64,000 nucleotides of DNA. It comes from Zoogloeaceae bacterium. GTDB taxonomy: Bacteria > Pseudomonadota > Gammaproteobacteria > Burkholderiales > Rhodocyclaceae. The stretch's first letter is position 1. Every line of letters begins with the position of its first letter. The notes under the pieces were generated by a model. The model did no database searches and had not been told where the DNA came from. It saw nothing but the letters and a program-made list of their open reading frames with translations. The stretch lies in assembly GCA_024235635.1 (NCBI GenBank), contig JACKMA010000001.1, positions 806,001-870,000 of the forward strand, in the 5' to 3' direction. Of the stretch, positions 57,062 to 64,000 are shown in pieces. The translations under genes were made by a program, and so were the position numbers.

Positions 57062-58381
57062 ATGGCGGTTCCGTCCGAGAGCGTGAGCATGGCCGTATTC
57101 TGTGACTTCGAGAATGTCGCGCTCGGTGTGCGCGACGCCAAGTACGAAAAGTTCGACATCAAGCCCGTCCTCGAACGATTGCTGCTCAAGGGGTCGATTG
57201 TCGTCAAGAAAGCCTACTGCGACTGGGAACGCTACAAGGGCTTCAAGGCGACGATGCACGAGGCCAATTTCGAACTCATCGAAATTCCCCACGTACGGCA
57301 GTCCGGCAAGAATTCCGCCGACATCCGTCTGGTGGTCGATGCCCTCGACCTCTGCTATACCAAGTCCCACGTCAATACCTTCGTCATCGTCAGCGGCGAT
57401 TCCGATTTTTCGCCGCTGGTATCCAAGCTGCGTGAAAACGCGAAGCAGGTGATCGGGGTCGGCGTCAAGCAGTCGACTTCGGACCTGCTGATCGCCAATT
57501 GCGACGAATTCATCTTCTACGACGATCTGGTACGTGAAAGCCAGCGCAAGGCGGCGCGGCGAGAGCAGACCCCTCAGCAACGCCTGCAGCCCGAACAACT
57601 CGAGGCACGTCGCAGCCGCGCGATCGAGATGGCGGTCGAGACGCTCGACGCCCTGGTCGCTGAACGGAGCGACAGCGGCAAGATCTGGGCATCGGTGCTG
57701 AAGGAAGCGATCAAGCGCCGCAAGCCGGATTTCAACGAATCGTATTTCGGTTTCAAGGCCTTCGGCAATCTGCTCGAGGAGGCGCAGGCCCGGGGCTTGC
57801 TGCAGGTCGGGCGCGACGAGAAGTCGAACACCTACGTCCAGCACCTGCCCGCGTCTGCCGGCGTCGGGGCGATCGTGACGGGCACCACGCTCGACGAAAG
57901 CAGCAGCGACAGCGTGGCGAAGCCCCCGGTGCCAAGGCCGCAGACACCGGCCGCCGCCGACGGGGACAAGGGCGAGGCCACGACCGAAGAGTCACCAACG
58001 GCGCCGCCCAAGGCCAGAAGCACGCGCGGCAGGCGCAAGCCCGCCAAGTCCGAGAGCCGGGAGCAGACGCCGGCCGAAGCGGCAGACGCGCCCGAGCTTG
58101 CCGCCAGCGCGGTGGCACCCGCTCCGGCGCCTGTTGCCAGCAAGGACTCCGGGACGGCAGCCGCGGAAGCGCCAGAGGGAGAAGCCAAGTCCGAGGCAAA
58201 GAAGCCCCGACGCGGTCGCACGACCCGTAAAGCGCCTGCTGCGACCGGGAAGGTAGCAGTTCCGGCGGATACCGAGGCGGCAGCGAAGCCGCCGGCGGCC
58301 GCCGAGCCGGCCGAGGAGAAGCCAAAGCCCCGCCGTACCCGTCGCACGACCAAGGCCAAGACCACGTTCGCCAATGATTGA
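57062..58381 (+). CDS. NYN-domain putative RNase with OST-HTH (LOTUS) domain and basic disordered tail
   Basis: 439 residues. The PIN-like NYN domain (about 1-160) has acidic catalytic positions in FCDFENVALG, SADIRLVVDALD and VSGDSDFSPL. An OST-HTH/LOTUS domain lies at about 180-260 (DSGKIWASVLKEAIKRRKP; YFGFKAFGNLLEEA). The last 170 residues are Ala/Pro/Lys/Arg-rich and low in complexity, ending RRTTKAKTTFAND. The LabA/DUF88 combination suggests an RNA-binding nuclease. GGAG lies before the start. It is 168 bases after infA; co-transcription is possible. Confidence 0.88.
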   Translation: MAVPSESVSMAVFCDFENVALGVRDAKYEKFDIKPVLERLLLKGSIVVKKAYCDWERYKGFKATMHEANFELIEIPHVRQSGKNSADIRLVVDALDLCYTKSHVNTFVIVSGDSDFSPLVSKLRENAKQVIGVGVKQSTSDLLIANCDEFIFYDDLVRESQRKAARREQTPQQRLQPEQLEARRSRAIEMAVETLDALVAERSDSGKIWASVLKEAIKRRKPDFNESYFGFKAFGNLLEEAQARGLLQVGRDEKSNTYVQHLPASAGVGAIVTGTTLDESSSDSVAKPPVPRPQTPAAADGDKGEATTEESPTAPPKARSTRGRRKPAKSESREQTPAEAADAPELAASAVAPAPAPVASKDSGTAAAEAPEGEAKSEAKKPRRGRTTRKAPAATGKVAVPADTEAAAKPPAAAEPAEEKPKPRRTRRTTKAKTTFAND

Positions 58382-58430
58382 GCTGCGACCACGCGCCGCG
58401 TTGACCGCATAGCGCTGCAACGGGCATGCG

Positions 58431-59378
58431 ATGGACAGCCTGATCGCAGTGATCCTCGATGCTGGCCGGTCAGCAGTCGAGCTGGCCCTGTTCGTCGTGC
58501 TGCCGGTGATGGTCGTGATGTTGTCGCTGATGCGCCTGCTGGAAGCCCGCGGCATCCTCGACGCCCTGGTCGCGCTGCTCGCGCCGGTGCTGCGACCGCT
58601 CGGTCTGACCGGACTGGGCGTATTCGCGGCGCTGCAGATCAGTTTCGTCGGCTTTGCCGGGCCGATCGCGACCTTGACGATGATGTCGACCCGCGGCGCG
58701 TCCGACCGCCATATCGCATCCACGCTGGCGCTGGTGATGGCGATGGCACAAGCCAACGTGCTGTTCCCGATGACCGCACTCGGACTCGCATTCGGACAGA
58801 CCCTGTGGCTGTCGCTGGTCGGCGGCCTGGTCGCCGCCGCCGCGACCTACCACTGGACCGGCCGCTCGCTGTCGAGCAACGAGGGCGAGGTGGACGAAAC
58901 CCTGCACCACCCGGTCGCCGAGGACGCCAAGGGCGTGCTCGACGTGATCAACCGCGCCGGCGCGGAATCCTTCAAGATCACGATCGGCGCCGTCCCGATG
59001 CTGGTGCTGGCCCTGGTCGCCGTTGCGGCACTGCGGGCGGTCGGCGTGATCGACGCACTGAGCGTCCTGCTGTCGCCACTGCTCGATGCCATGTCGCTCG
59101 ATCGCTCGCTGATCCTGGCAACGCTGACCAAGTACATCGGTGGCGGCACGGCGGTGATGGGGGTCTACGACGAGATGCTGAAGAGCGGCGAGGCCAGCGT
59201 CGCGTCGATGAACGCTGCCGCAGGATTCCTGCTGCATCCGCTGGACATTCCGGGCGTCGCGATCATGATCTCTGCCAACCGCCGGGTGGCCGCGGTGTGG
59301 AAACCCGCCATCGCCGGCGCCGCCATCGGCATCCTGGTCCGCAGCATCGGCCACGGCCTGCTGAACTGGAGCGCCTGA
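58431..59378 (+). CDS. Membrane protein with nucleoside-recognition (Gate) domains
   Basis: 315 residues with about eight hydrophobic helices. Two Gate-type halves are visible: the first with GLGVFAALQISFVGFAGPIA and ALVMAMAQANVLFPMT, the second with LATLTKYIGGGTAVMGVYDE and GFLLHPLDIPGVAIM. These resemble the nucleoside-recognition family related to SpmA/SpmB and FeoB gates. The transported compound is unknown. It starts 49 bases after the NYN gene on the same strand. Confidence 0.8.
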   Translation: MDSLIAVILDAGRSAVELALFVVLPVMVVMLSLMRLLEARGILDALVALLAPVLRPLGLTGLGVFAALQISFVGFAGPIATLTMMSTRGASDRHIASTLALVMAMAQANVLFPMTALGLAFGQTLWLSLVGGLVAAAATYHWTGRSLSSNEGEVDETLHHPVAEDAKGVLDVINRAGAESFKITIGAVPMLVLALVAVAALRAVGVIDALSVLLSPLLDAMSLDRSLILATLTKYIGGGTAVMGVYDEMLKSGEASVASMNAAAGFLLHPLDIPGVAIMISANRRVAAVWKPAIAGAAIGILVRSIGHGLLNWSA

Positions 59379-59433
59379 GCAAGGCGCTTCGCGGGAGGCT
59401 CGCCCGCTCCCGGCGCAACCGCGGTTGGCCCGA

Positions 59434-60600
59434 TCAGGTGCGGATTCGGTTGTCGCCGGCGACATCTGCGCCGAGGATCAGGCGCACGTCGCTGCCCCAG
59501 CGCTCGGCACCGCCCGGCACGACATCGATGTCAAGCCCGAGCCGGTGTGCCAGTGCCCGTGCCTGCGACTCGTAGCCACGGCGATACTCCAGCCTGGACT
59601 CGGACAACGAGAAGCTGTGGTAGTTGGTGACGCGCCGCACGTCCAGTCCCGCGGCCTTCAGGCGTTCGCCGACGCGGCCTGCCAGGTGTCGGACGCCATT
59701 GCCATTGGAGATCTCGAGCCGCGCGTCGATCACGACATCGTGTGCCCGGGTCAGGCCGACCCGCAGCAGGGTCGGCTGTTCGGCCATCGGTTCGGAGCGG
59801 GATACGATCGTCGCCGCCTCGGACACGACCGCGGTCGAAAGCACCGCGGGCGCCAGCGACGCCGGCTCACCCACTTCGGCAATCGGCGTGGCGATGACCT
59901 CCCGTGCGAACGTCGGCATCGGCGTGGCGTCGGGTTGCGGCCCGGGCCGCGCTTCGCCCGGCGTCGCGGCGAGCATGCGGTCACCCGCCTTCGGGAAATG
60001 CGGCAGATCGTGGCTCAGGGCAAGCGGTGCGGCATCGATCGGTGCCGGATGGCTGGTCGCCACGGCAATGGGCGGGCTCGACGGCGCACCGCGGCGCGCG
60101 GCCAACGCGACGACGTCGGCCATGCCGGCGGCGCGCGCCGCAGACTCGAGATTCGCCCACGCACGCTCGAACCCGGGGTCGAGCGCCAGCGCGCGCTGCA
60201 GCTGCGCCACCGCCTCGGCATGGCGCCCCTGAAGGTGCAACGCATAGCCGACGTTGTTGTGCAGGTAGGCACTCGCGGGTGCTCGCGACAGCAGCTGCTC
60301 GAAGCGCCGGGCGGCCTCTTCCAGTTGGCCATCGGCTGCCAAGATCGACGCCAGCGCATTGTTGGCGCCAGTGTGTTCCGGATCCACCGCCAGCACACGC
60401 CGGTACGCCTTTTCCGCCAACTGGTTGCGCCCCTGGCCCTGGTAGTAGCGACCGAGCTGGTATTGGGCCTGCGCGTCCTCCATGCCGTGGCGCACGCTCA
60501 TCTGTGGCTTTACTTCCCAGGCCAGGTCGCGCTCGGGCGTCACGGCACAACCGGCCCCCAGCGCCGCCGCCAGGATCGTCGTCAAGCTTCGCAATTGCAT
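59434..60600 (-). CDS. TPR lipoprotein with LytR-C domain of the Tad locus (TadD-like)
   Basis: 388 residues. ATG 60600 gives a lipoprotein-type leader ending LGAGC. Three to four TPR units follow (AQYQLGRYYQGQGRNQLAEKAY; HNNVGYALHLQGRHAEAVAQL), then a Pro/Ala-rich linker, and a C-terminal LytR_C domain (ARLEISNGNGVRHLAGRV; VRLILGAD). TadD-type TPR lipoproteins are part of the Tad/Flp pilus machine; the LytR_C part may bind peptidoglycan. It lies 20 bases after tadC on the same strand. Confidence 0.82.
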   Translation of the reverse strand: MQLRSLTTILAAALGAGCAVTPERDLAWEVKPQMSVRHGMEDAQAQYQLGRYYQGQGRNQLAEKAYRRVLAVDPEHTGANNALASILAADGQLEEAARRFEQLLSRAPASAYLHNNVGYALHLQGRHAEAVAQLQRALALDPGFERAWANLESAARAAGMADVVALAARRGAPSSPPIAVATSHPAPIDAAPLALSHDLPHFPKAGDRMLAATPGEARPGPQPDATPMPTFAREVIATPIAEVGEPASLAPAVLSTAVVSEAATIVSRSEPMAEQPTLLRVGLTRAHDVVIDARLEISNGNGVRHLAGRVGERLKAAGLDVRRVTNYHSFSLSESRLEYRRGYESQARALAHRLGLDIDVVPGGAERWGSDVRLILGADVAGDNRIRT

Positions 60601-60620
60601 GTCGGATACCTCGATATGTC

Positions 60621-61574
60621 CTAGCCACCGATCAGCGTCGGCAGAACCTTGACGATGCGGATCATGGCCGGCCCGCCGACCACGATCATGATGGCGGGGA
60701 AGATGCACAGCACCAGCGGAAAGATCAGCTTGACCGCCACCTTCGCCGCGCACTCCTCGGCACGTTGCTGGCGCTTGACGCGCAGCATCTCCGAGTGAAT
60801 GCGCAGCGATTCGCCGATGCTGGTGCCGAATTTCTCCGACTGCACCAGCATCGCGACCAGCGTATCGATGTCCTCGACGCCGGTGCGCATCGACAGATTG
60901 CGCAGCGCCCGCTCCTTGCCGGCGCCCGCTCGGAACTCGAGGCAGACCAGCTGCAGTTCCTCGGCCAGTTGCCGGCTCTTCAGCGAGATCTCGCTGGCCA
61001 CCCGGTTCAGCGCGGCTTCGAGACTGAGCCCGGCCTCGACGCAGATCGTCAGCAGGTCGAGTGCGTCGGGAAAGCTCTCGAACAGTTCGCGCTGACGGCC
61101 GGCGCGCAACCGGCTCAAGACGACGTTCGGCAGGAAGAAGCCAATTCCGCAGACCAGGGCCACCAGAAACATGAACTTGTTGAGTGGCATGTCGCTGCCC
61201 GAGACGACTCGGGCGAGCCACATCAGCAGCGGCAGCCCGAAGGCCGCGACGGTTTTGATTGCGAAGAAGATCACTGGCGCACCCGGGCTGCGCAAGCCCG
61301 CCTGGATGAAACTCCGCCGCAGTTCCGACGCCTCCCACCCCTCATCGGGGACTGACAACTTGGCCAGCGGCGAGGCGGCACGGGCCACGCTCTCCACCCA
61401 GCCCGACTGGCTGGCGTCGGGCCCCGCCCTGTGGGCCGGCGACGTAACCAACTGCTCGAGTCGCTGCTGGGCGCTGCTCCGCCGAAACAAAAGAAACAGC
61501 GCGAGCGGTACGCCGCTGACGACGACGAAGACGACGGCCAGGAAAGCGATCTGATTCGAGGAAAAGTCAATCAT
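60621..61574 (-). CDS. tadC: Tad pilus assembly membrane protein TadC (T2SS-F family)
   Basis: 317 residues. One N-terminal and several C-terminal hydrophobic helices flank the GspF-like cytoplasmic domain (FPDALDLLTICVEAGLSLEAAL; VQSEKFGTSIGESLRIHSEMLR). The order tadA-tadB-tadC, with nine bases from tadB, fixes the identity. TadB and TadC form the inner-membrane platform moved by the TadA ATPase. Confidence 0.92.
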   Translation of the reverse strand: MIDFSSNQIAFLAVVFVVVSGVPLALFLLFRRSSAQQRLEQLVTSPAHRAGPDASQSGWVESVARAASPLAKLSVPDEGWEASELRRSFIQAGLRSPGAPVIFFAIKTVAAFGLPLLMWLARVVSGSDMPLNKFMFLVALVCGIGFFLPNVVLSRLRAGRQRELFESFPDALDLLTICVEAGLSLEAALNRVASEISLKSRQLAEELQLVCLEFRAGAGKERALRNLSMRTGVEDIDTLVAMLVQSEKFGTSIGESLRIHSEMLRVKRQQRAEECAAKVAVKLIFPLVLCIFPAIMIVVGGPAMIRIVKVLPTLIGG

Positions 61575-61583
61575 CGCCGCGCC

Positions 61584-62564
61584 TCACACCCGAATCTTGA
61601 CGATGCGCGACATCCAGAACGCACCGACCACCATGAATACGACGCCGCCTTTGAGGAAGGCGAGTCCGGTCGGGTCGGTCCACAGCAGCGACATGAATTC
61701 CGGATCGATCAGGTACAGCAACGATGCCGTCGCGAACGGCAGCATGATCAACACCACCCCGGAAAAACGTCCCTCGGCGGAGAGCGCGCGGACCTTGCCG
61801 AAGAGCTTCAGCCGTTCGCGAATGATCGCGCTGATGTTGGCCAGGATCTCCGACAGGTCGCCGCCGGACTCGCGCTGGATCAGCACCGCGATGACGAAGA
61901 AACCGAGATCGGTGCTCGGCACGCGGCGCGCCAGGTTCTGCAGTGCGTCCTGGGCCGAGATGCCGAAGTTGATCTCGTCGAAGGTCTGGCGGAACTCCTC
62001 GCCGACCGGATCCGGCATTTCGTTGCCGGCCATCTGCAGCGCGCTCGGCAGCGCGTGGCCGGCCCGCAGCGACCGGCCGATCAGGTCGAGCGCCTCCGGC
62101 AGCAGCCGCTCGAAATTTCGCAGCCGATTCTGCCTGCGATTGACCAGATATAGGGTCGGCAGCACGCCGCACGCCAGTGCGACGAGCGCTGCGATGAACA
62201 TCGGCCGCCCACTCAGCAGCGTGCCGAACAGGCCGACGGCCGCGAAGCTCGCCGAGTAGAGAAAGAAATTCGGCAAGGTCCAGTCGGTGCCGCTTTGCAC
62301 CAGGAAGCGGTCGAGCGTCGCCAGCCGCGGCAAGGCCGCCATCAGCCGCTCGAGGGCCGGCCCGTTGCTGGTCAGCCGGCGCTTCAGCACCGACATCTCG
62401 GCCGAGCCCACCGCGCCGCCGGCCGAAATCATTCGCAAGCGCCGGTCCATCCGGCGCTTTTCGGGTCCCTGTGCCGAGTGCCACCATAGGTAGATGGCCT
62501 CGACCGCGCCGAACACCGCCACGAAGAGCAGCAACAGGGCGATCGTGTACAGATTGCCGTCCAT
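61584..62564 (-). CDS. tadB: Tad pilus assembly membrane protein TadB (T2SS-F family)
   Basis: 326 residues. An N-terminal helix (YTIALLLLFVAVFGAVEAIYL), a middle helix pair and a C-terminal pair frame the GspF domain (LLPEALDLIGRSLRAGHAL; LIQRESGGDLSEILANISAIIRERLK). It lies between tadA and tadC with nine-base gaps. It forms the platform with TadC. Confidence 0.93.
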   Translation of the reverse strand: MDGNLYTIALLLLFVAVFGAVEAIYLWWHSAQGPEKRRMDRRLRMISAGGAVGSAEMSVLKRRLTSNGPALERLMAALPRLATLDRFLVQSGTDWTLPNFFLYSASFAAVGLFGTLLSGRPMFIAALVALACGVLPTLYLVNRRQNRLRNFERLLPEALDLIGRSLRAGHALPSALQMAGNEMPDPVGEEFRQTFDEINFGISAQDALQNLARRVPSTDLGFFVIAVLIQRESGGDLSEILANISAIIRERLKLFGKVRALSAEGRFSGVVLIMLPFATASLLYLIDPEFMSLLWTDPTGLAFLKGGVVFMVVGAFWMSRIVKIRV

Positions 62565-62573
62565 GCCGATGCC

Positions 62574-63926
62574 TCAGGCGAAGCGCCGGGACGGATCGAA
62601 GAACTCGTCCGGCAATTGAAGGCCGAAGCTCCTCAGGCGGTCCTGGAACGCAGGGCGAACACCACTGGCGGCGAAATGGCCCTCGACGACGCCATCGCTG
62701 CCAAGCCCGGTCTGGCGGAAGCCGAAGATCTCCTGGCTGGTGATAGTCTCCCCCTCCATGCCGGTGATCTCCTGGATCGCGGTGATCCGTCGCTTACCGT
62801 CCATCAGGCGGGCGGTCTGCACGATCACCGTAATCGCCGACGCGATCTGCTGGCGCACGGCCTTCGGCGTCAGGCTCATCGCCGCCATGCCGATCATGTT
62901 TTCGAGTCGTGACAGGGCGTCACGCGGGGTGTTGGCGTGAATCGTCGCCATCGAGCCCTCGTGGCCGGTGTTCATCGCCTGCAGCATATCGAAGGCCTCG
63001 GCGCCGCGCACCTCGCCGAGGATGATGCGGTCCGGGCGCATGCGCAAGGCGTTGCGCACCAGGACCCGCTGGGTCACCTCGCCCCGGTTTTCGATGTTCG
63101 GCGGCCGGGTCTCGAGGCGTACCACGTGGGGCTGCTGCAGCTGCAGTTCGGCGGCATCCTCGATCGTGATGATGCGTTCGCTGGCCGGGATGCCGGCCGA
63201 CAGGATGTTCAGCAGCGTGGTCTTGCCGCTGCCGGTGCCGCCCGAGATGATCAGGTTGATCTTGGCCTTCGACAGGGCCGCGAGGGTCTGCGCCATCGGC
63301 TCCGTCAACGTCTTGTAGCCGAGCAGGTCGTCCATCTTGAGCGGCACGACCGAAAAGCGGCGGATCGACATGATCGCGCCGTCAACCGCCAGCGGCGGAA
63401 TGATCGCGTTCACCCGAGATCCGTCCGGAAGTCGCGCATCGACCATCGGACTGGATTCGTCCACCCGCCGACCGACCCGCGACACGATCTTGTCGATGAT
63501 CTTCATCAGGTGCGCTTCGTCGCTGAAGCTGACGTCGGTCAGTTCCAGTCGCCCCCGACGCTCGACGTAGATCTGGCGGTAGGTATTGACCAGGATGTCC
63601 GACACGCTGGCGTCGGCCAGCAACGGCTCGAGCGGGCCGAGACCGAGCATTTCCCAGCGGATGTCGCGCACCAGGTTACGTCGTTCCTGGTCATTGAGCG
63701 CCACCTCCTCCTCGATCATCAACTGCTCGACCAGCGCTTTCAGTTCCTCGCCGATCTGATCCTGTCCGAGCTTCTGCAGCCGGCCGAGGTCGACCCGGTC
63801 GAGCAGTGTCTGGTGAATCCGATGCCGCACCTCGATGTAATGACGGCGGCCGTTGGCCGACACCACCTGCGGCGCCAGACGAGACGGCGTTTGCTCGACG
63901 GTTTCGAAACGGGCTCTGATCGACAT
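62574..63926 (-). CDS. tadA: Tad pilus assembly ATPase TadA/CpaF
   Basis: 450 residues. The secretion ATPase shows Walker [14 protein letters not shown], the Asp box [13 protein letters not shown], Walker B-like [18 protein letters not shown] and the His box [15 protein letters not shown]. The N-terminal domain and R(KR)-rich start match CpaF. It powers Flp pilin assembly. AGAGGAAC precedes the start. It follows the end of the tadZ-like gene. Confidence 0.95.
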   Translation of the reverse strand: MSIRARFETVEQTPSRLAPQVVSANGRRHYIEVRHRIHQTLLDRVDLGRLQKLGQDQIGEELKALVEQLMIEEEVALNDQERRNLVRDIRWEMLGLGPLEPLLADASVSDILVNTYRQIYVERRGRLELTDVSFSDEAHLMKIIDKIVSRVGRRVDESSPMVDARLPDGSRVNAIIPPLAVDGAIMSIRRFSVVPLKMDDLLGYKTLTEPMAQTLAALSKAKINLIISGGTGSGKTTLLNILSAGIPASERIITIEDAAELQLQQPHVVRLETRPPNIENRGEVTQRVLVRNALRMRPDRIILGEVRGAEAFDMLQAMNTGHEGSMATIHANTPRDALSRLENMIGMAAMSLTPKAVRQQIASAITVIVQTARLMDGKRRITAIQEITGMEGETITSQEIFGFRQTGLGSDGVVEGHFAASGVRPAFQDRLRSFGLQLPDEFFDPSRRFA

Positions 63927-63943
63927 GACGGGTTCCTCTGAAG

Positions 63944-64000
63944 CTAGCCGCGGGAGAATAGCCGCGAGAGCAGGCCGCGGGACTGCGTCGATCCGCGGTT
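63944..64000 (-). CDS. C-terminal end of a tadZ/cpaE-like gene, start outside window
   Basis: The last 18 codons and TAG of a minus-strand gene lie here (ending [12 protein letters not shown]). TadZ/CpaE proteins often end with a Gly/Ser linker and a short LLSRLF-like helix, and tadZ usually precedes tadA. The fragment is too short for certainty. Confidence 0.5.
   Translation of the reverse strand, partial: NRGSTQSRGLLSRLFSRG

Noticed and set aside
60601..61338. Upstream extension of the TPR lipoprotein frame to 634 residues
   Set aside because: It overlaps tadC in another frame and would place the lipoprotein leader in the middle of the protein.

Overview
The window is high-GC, gene-dense chromosomal DNA from a member of the Pseudomonadota. 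Several blocks together suggest a betaproteobacterium related to Rhodocyclales or Nitrosomonadales: a Calvin-cycle type phosphoribulokinase followed by tkt-gap-pgk-pyk-fba, a homodimeric aceE with an E3 subunit that carries its own lipoyl domains, a BtuM-type vitamin B12 transporter, purE-purK-sua5, argA, ahpC/ahpF and a Tad pilus locus. An autotrophic gammaproteobacterium remains possible. No rRNA, insertion sequence, prophage or CRISPR array was seen. One tRNA gene, tRNA-Ala(CGC), is present.

Layout. 1-4071: 3' part of a Ser/Thr kinase gene whose product continues through a membrane helix into eight long repeats. 4179-6361: an outer-membrane protein gene and a divergent deaminase gene. 6522-10204: tRNA-Ala, then folD-purE-purK-sua5 on the minus strand. 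10302-15003: a FixL/FixJ-like two-component pair divergent from a periplasmic binding protein gene with no permease nearby. 15362-21764: the pyruvate dehydrogenase operon aceE-aceF-lpd, encoding four very similar lipoyl domains. 21930-23972: a Fur-controlled iron-uptake unit (cupredoxin, FTR1 permease) ending in an outer-membrane gene broken by an amber codon.

25238-29114 is a cobalamin locus in decay. A well-preserved B12 riboswitch leads into a btuB gene reduced to its two ends, then intact btuM and cobO, then cobB, cbiB and cobC, all broken by internal deletions and frameshifts. What survives is inner-membrane uptake and adenosylation. 29437-31728: a secreted caspase-like protein and an outer-membrane barrel. 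31818-34142: ahpF and ahpC with a candidate OxyR site and a terminator between the genes.

34257-43969: housekeeping and signalling genes (thioesterase, yidB-like, rpiA, phoU, yggX, a diguanylate cyclase overlapping argA, polyphosphate:AMP phosphotransferase, rsmE, a redoxin, an inositol-monophosphatase-like gene). 44065-55506: carbon-fixation and glycolytic genes prk-tkt-gap-pgk-pyk-fba, interrupted by a small membrane protein and a CHASE-GGDEF-EAL protein. RuBisCO is not in the window. 55744-59378: dksA-like gene, infA with a TTG start, a NYN/OST-HTH protein and a Gate-domain membrane protein. 59434-64000: a Tad/Flp pilus assembly operon (tadZ end, tadA, tadB, tadC, TPR lipoprotein) running off the window.

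All calls come from reading the sequence. No similarity search was run, so family names rest on recognised motifs, length and gene order.
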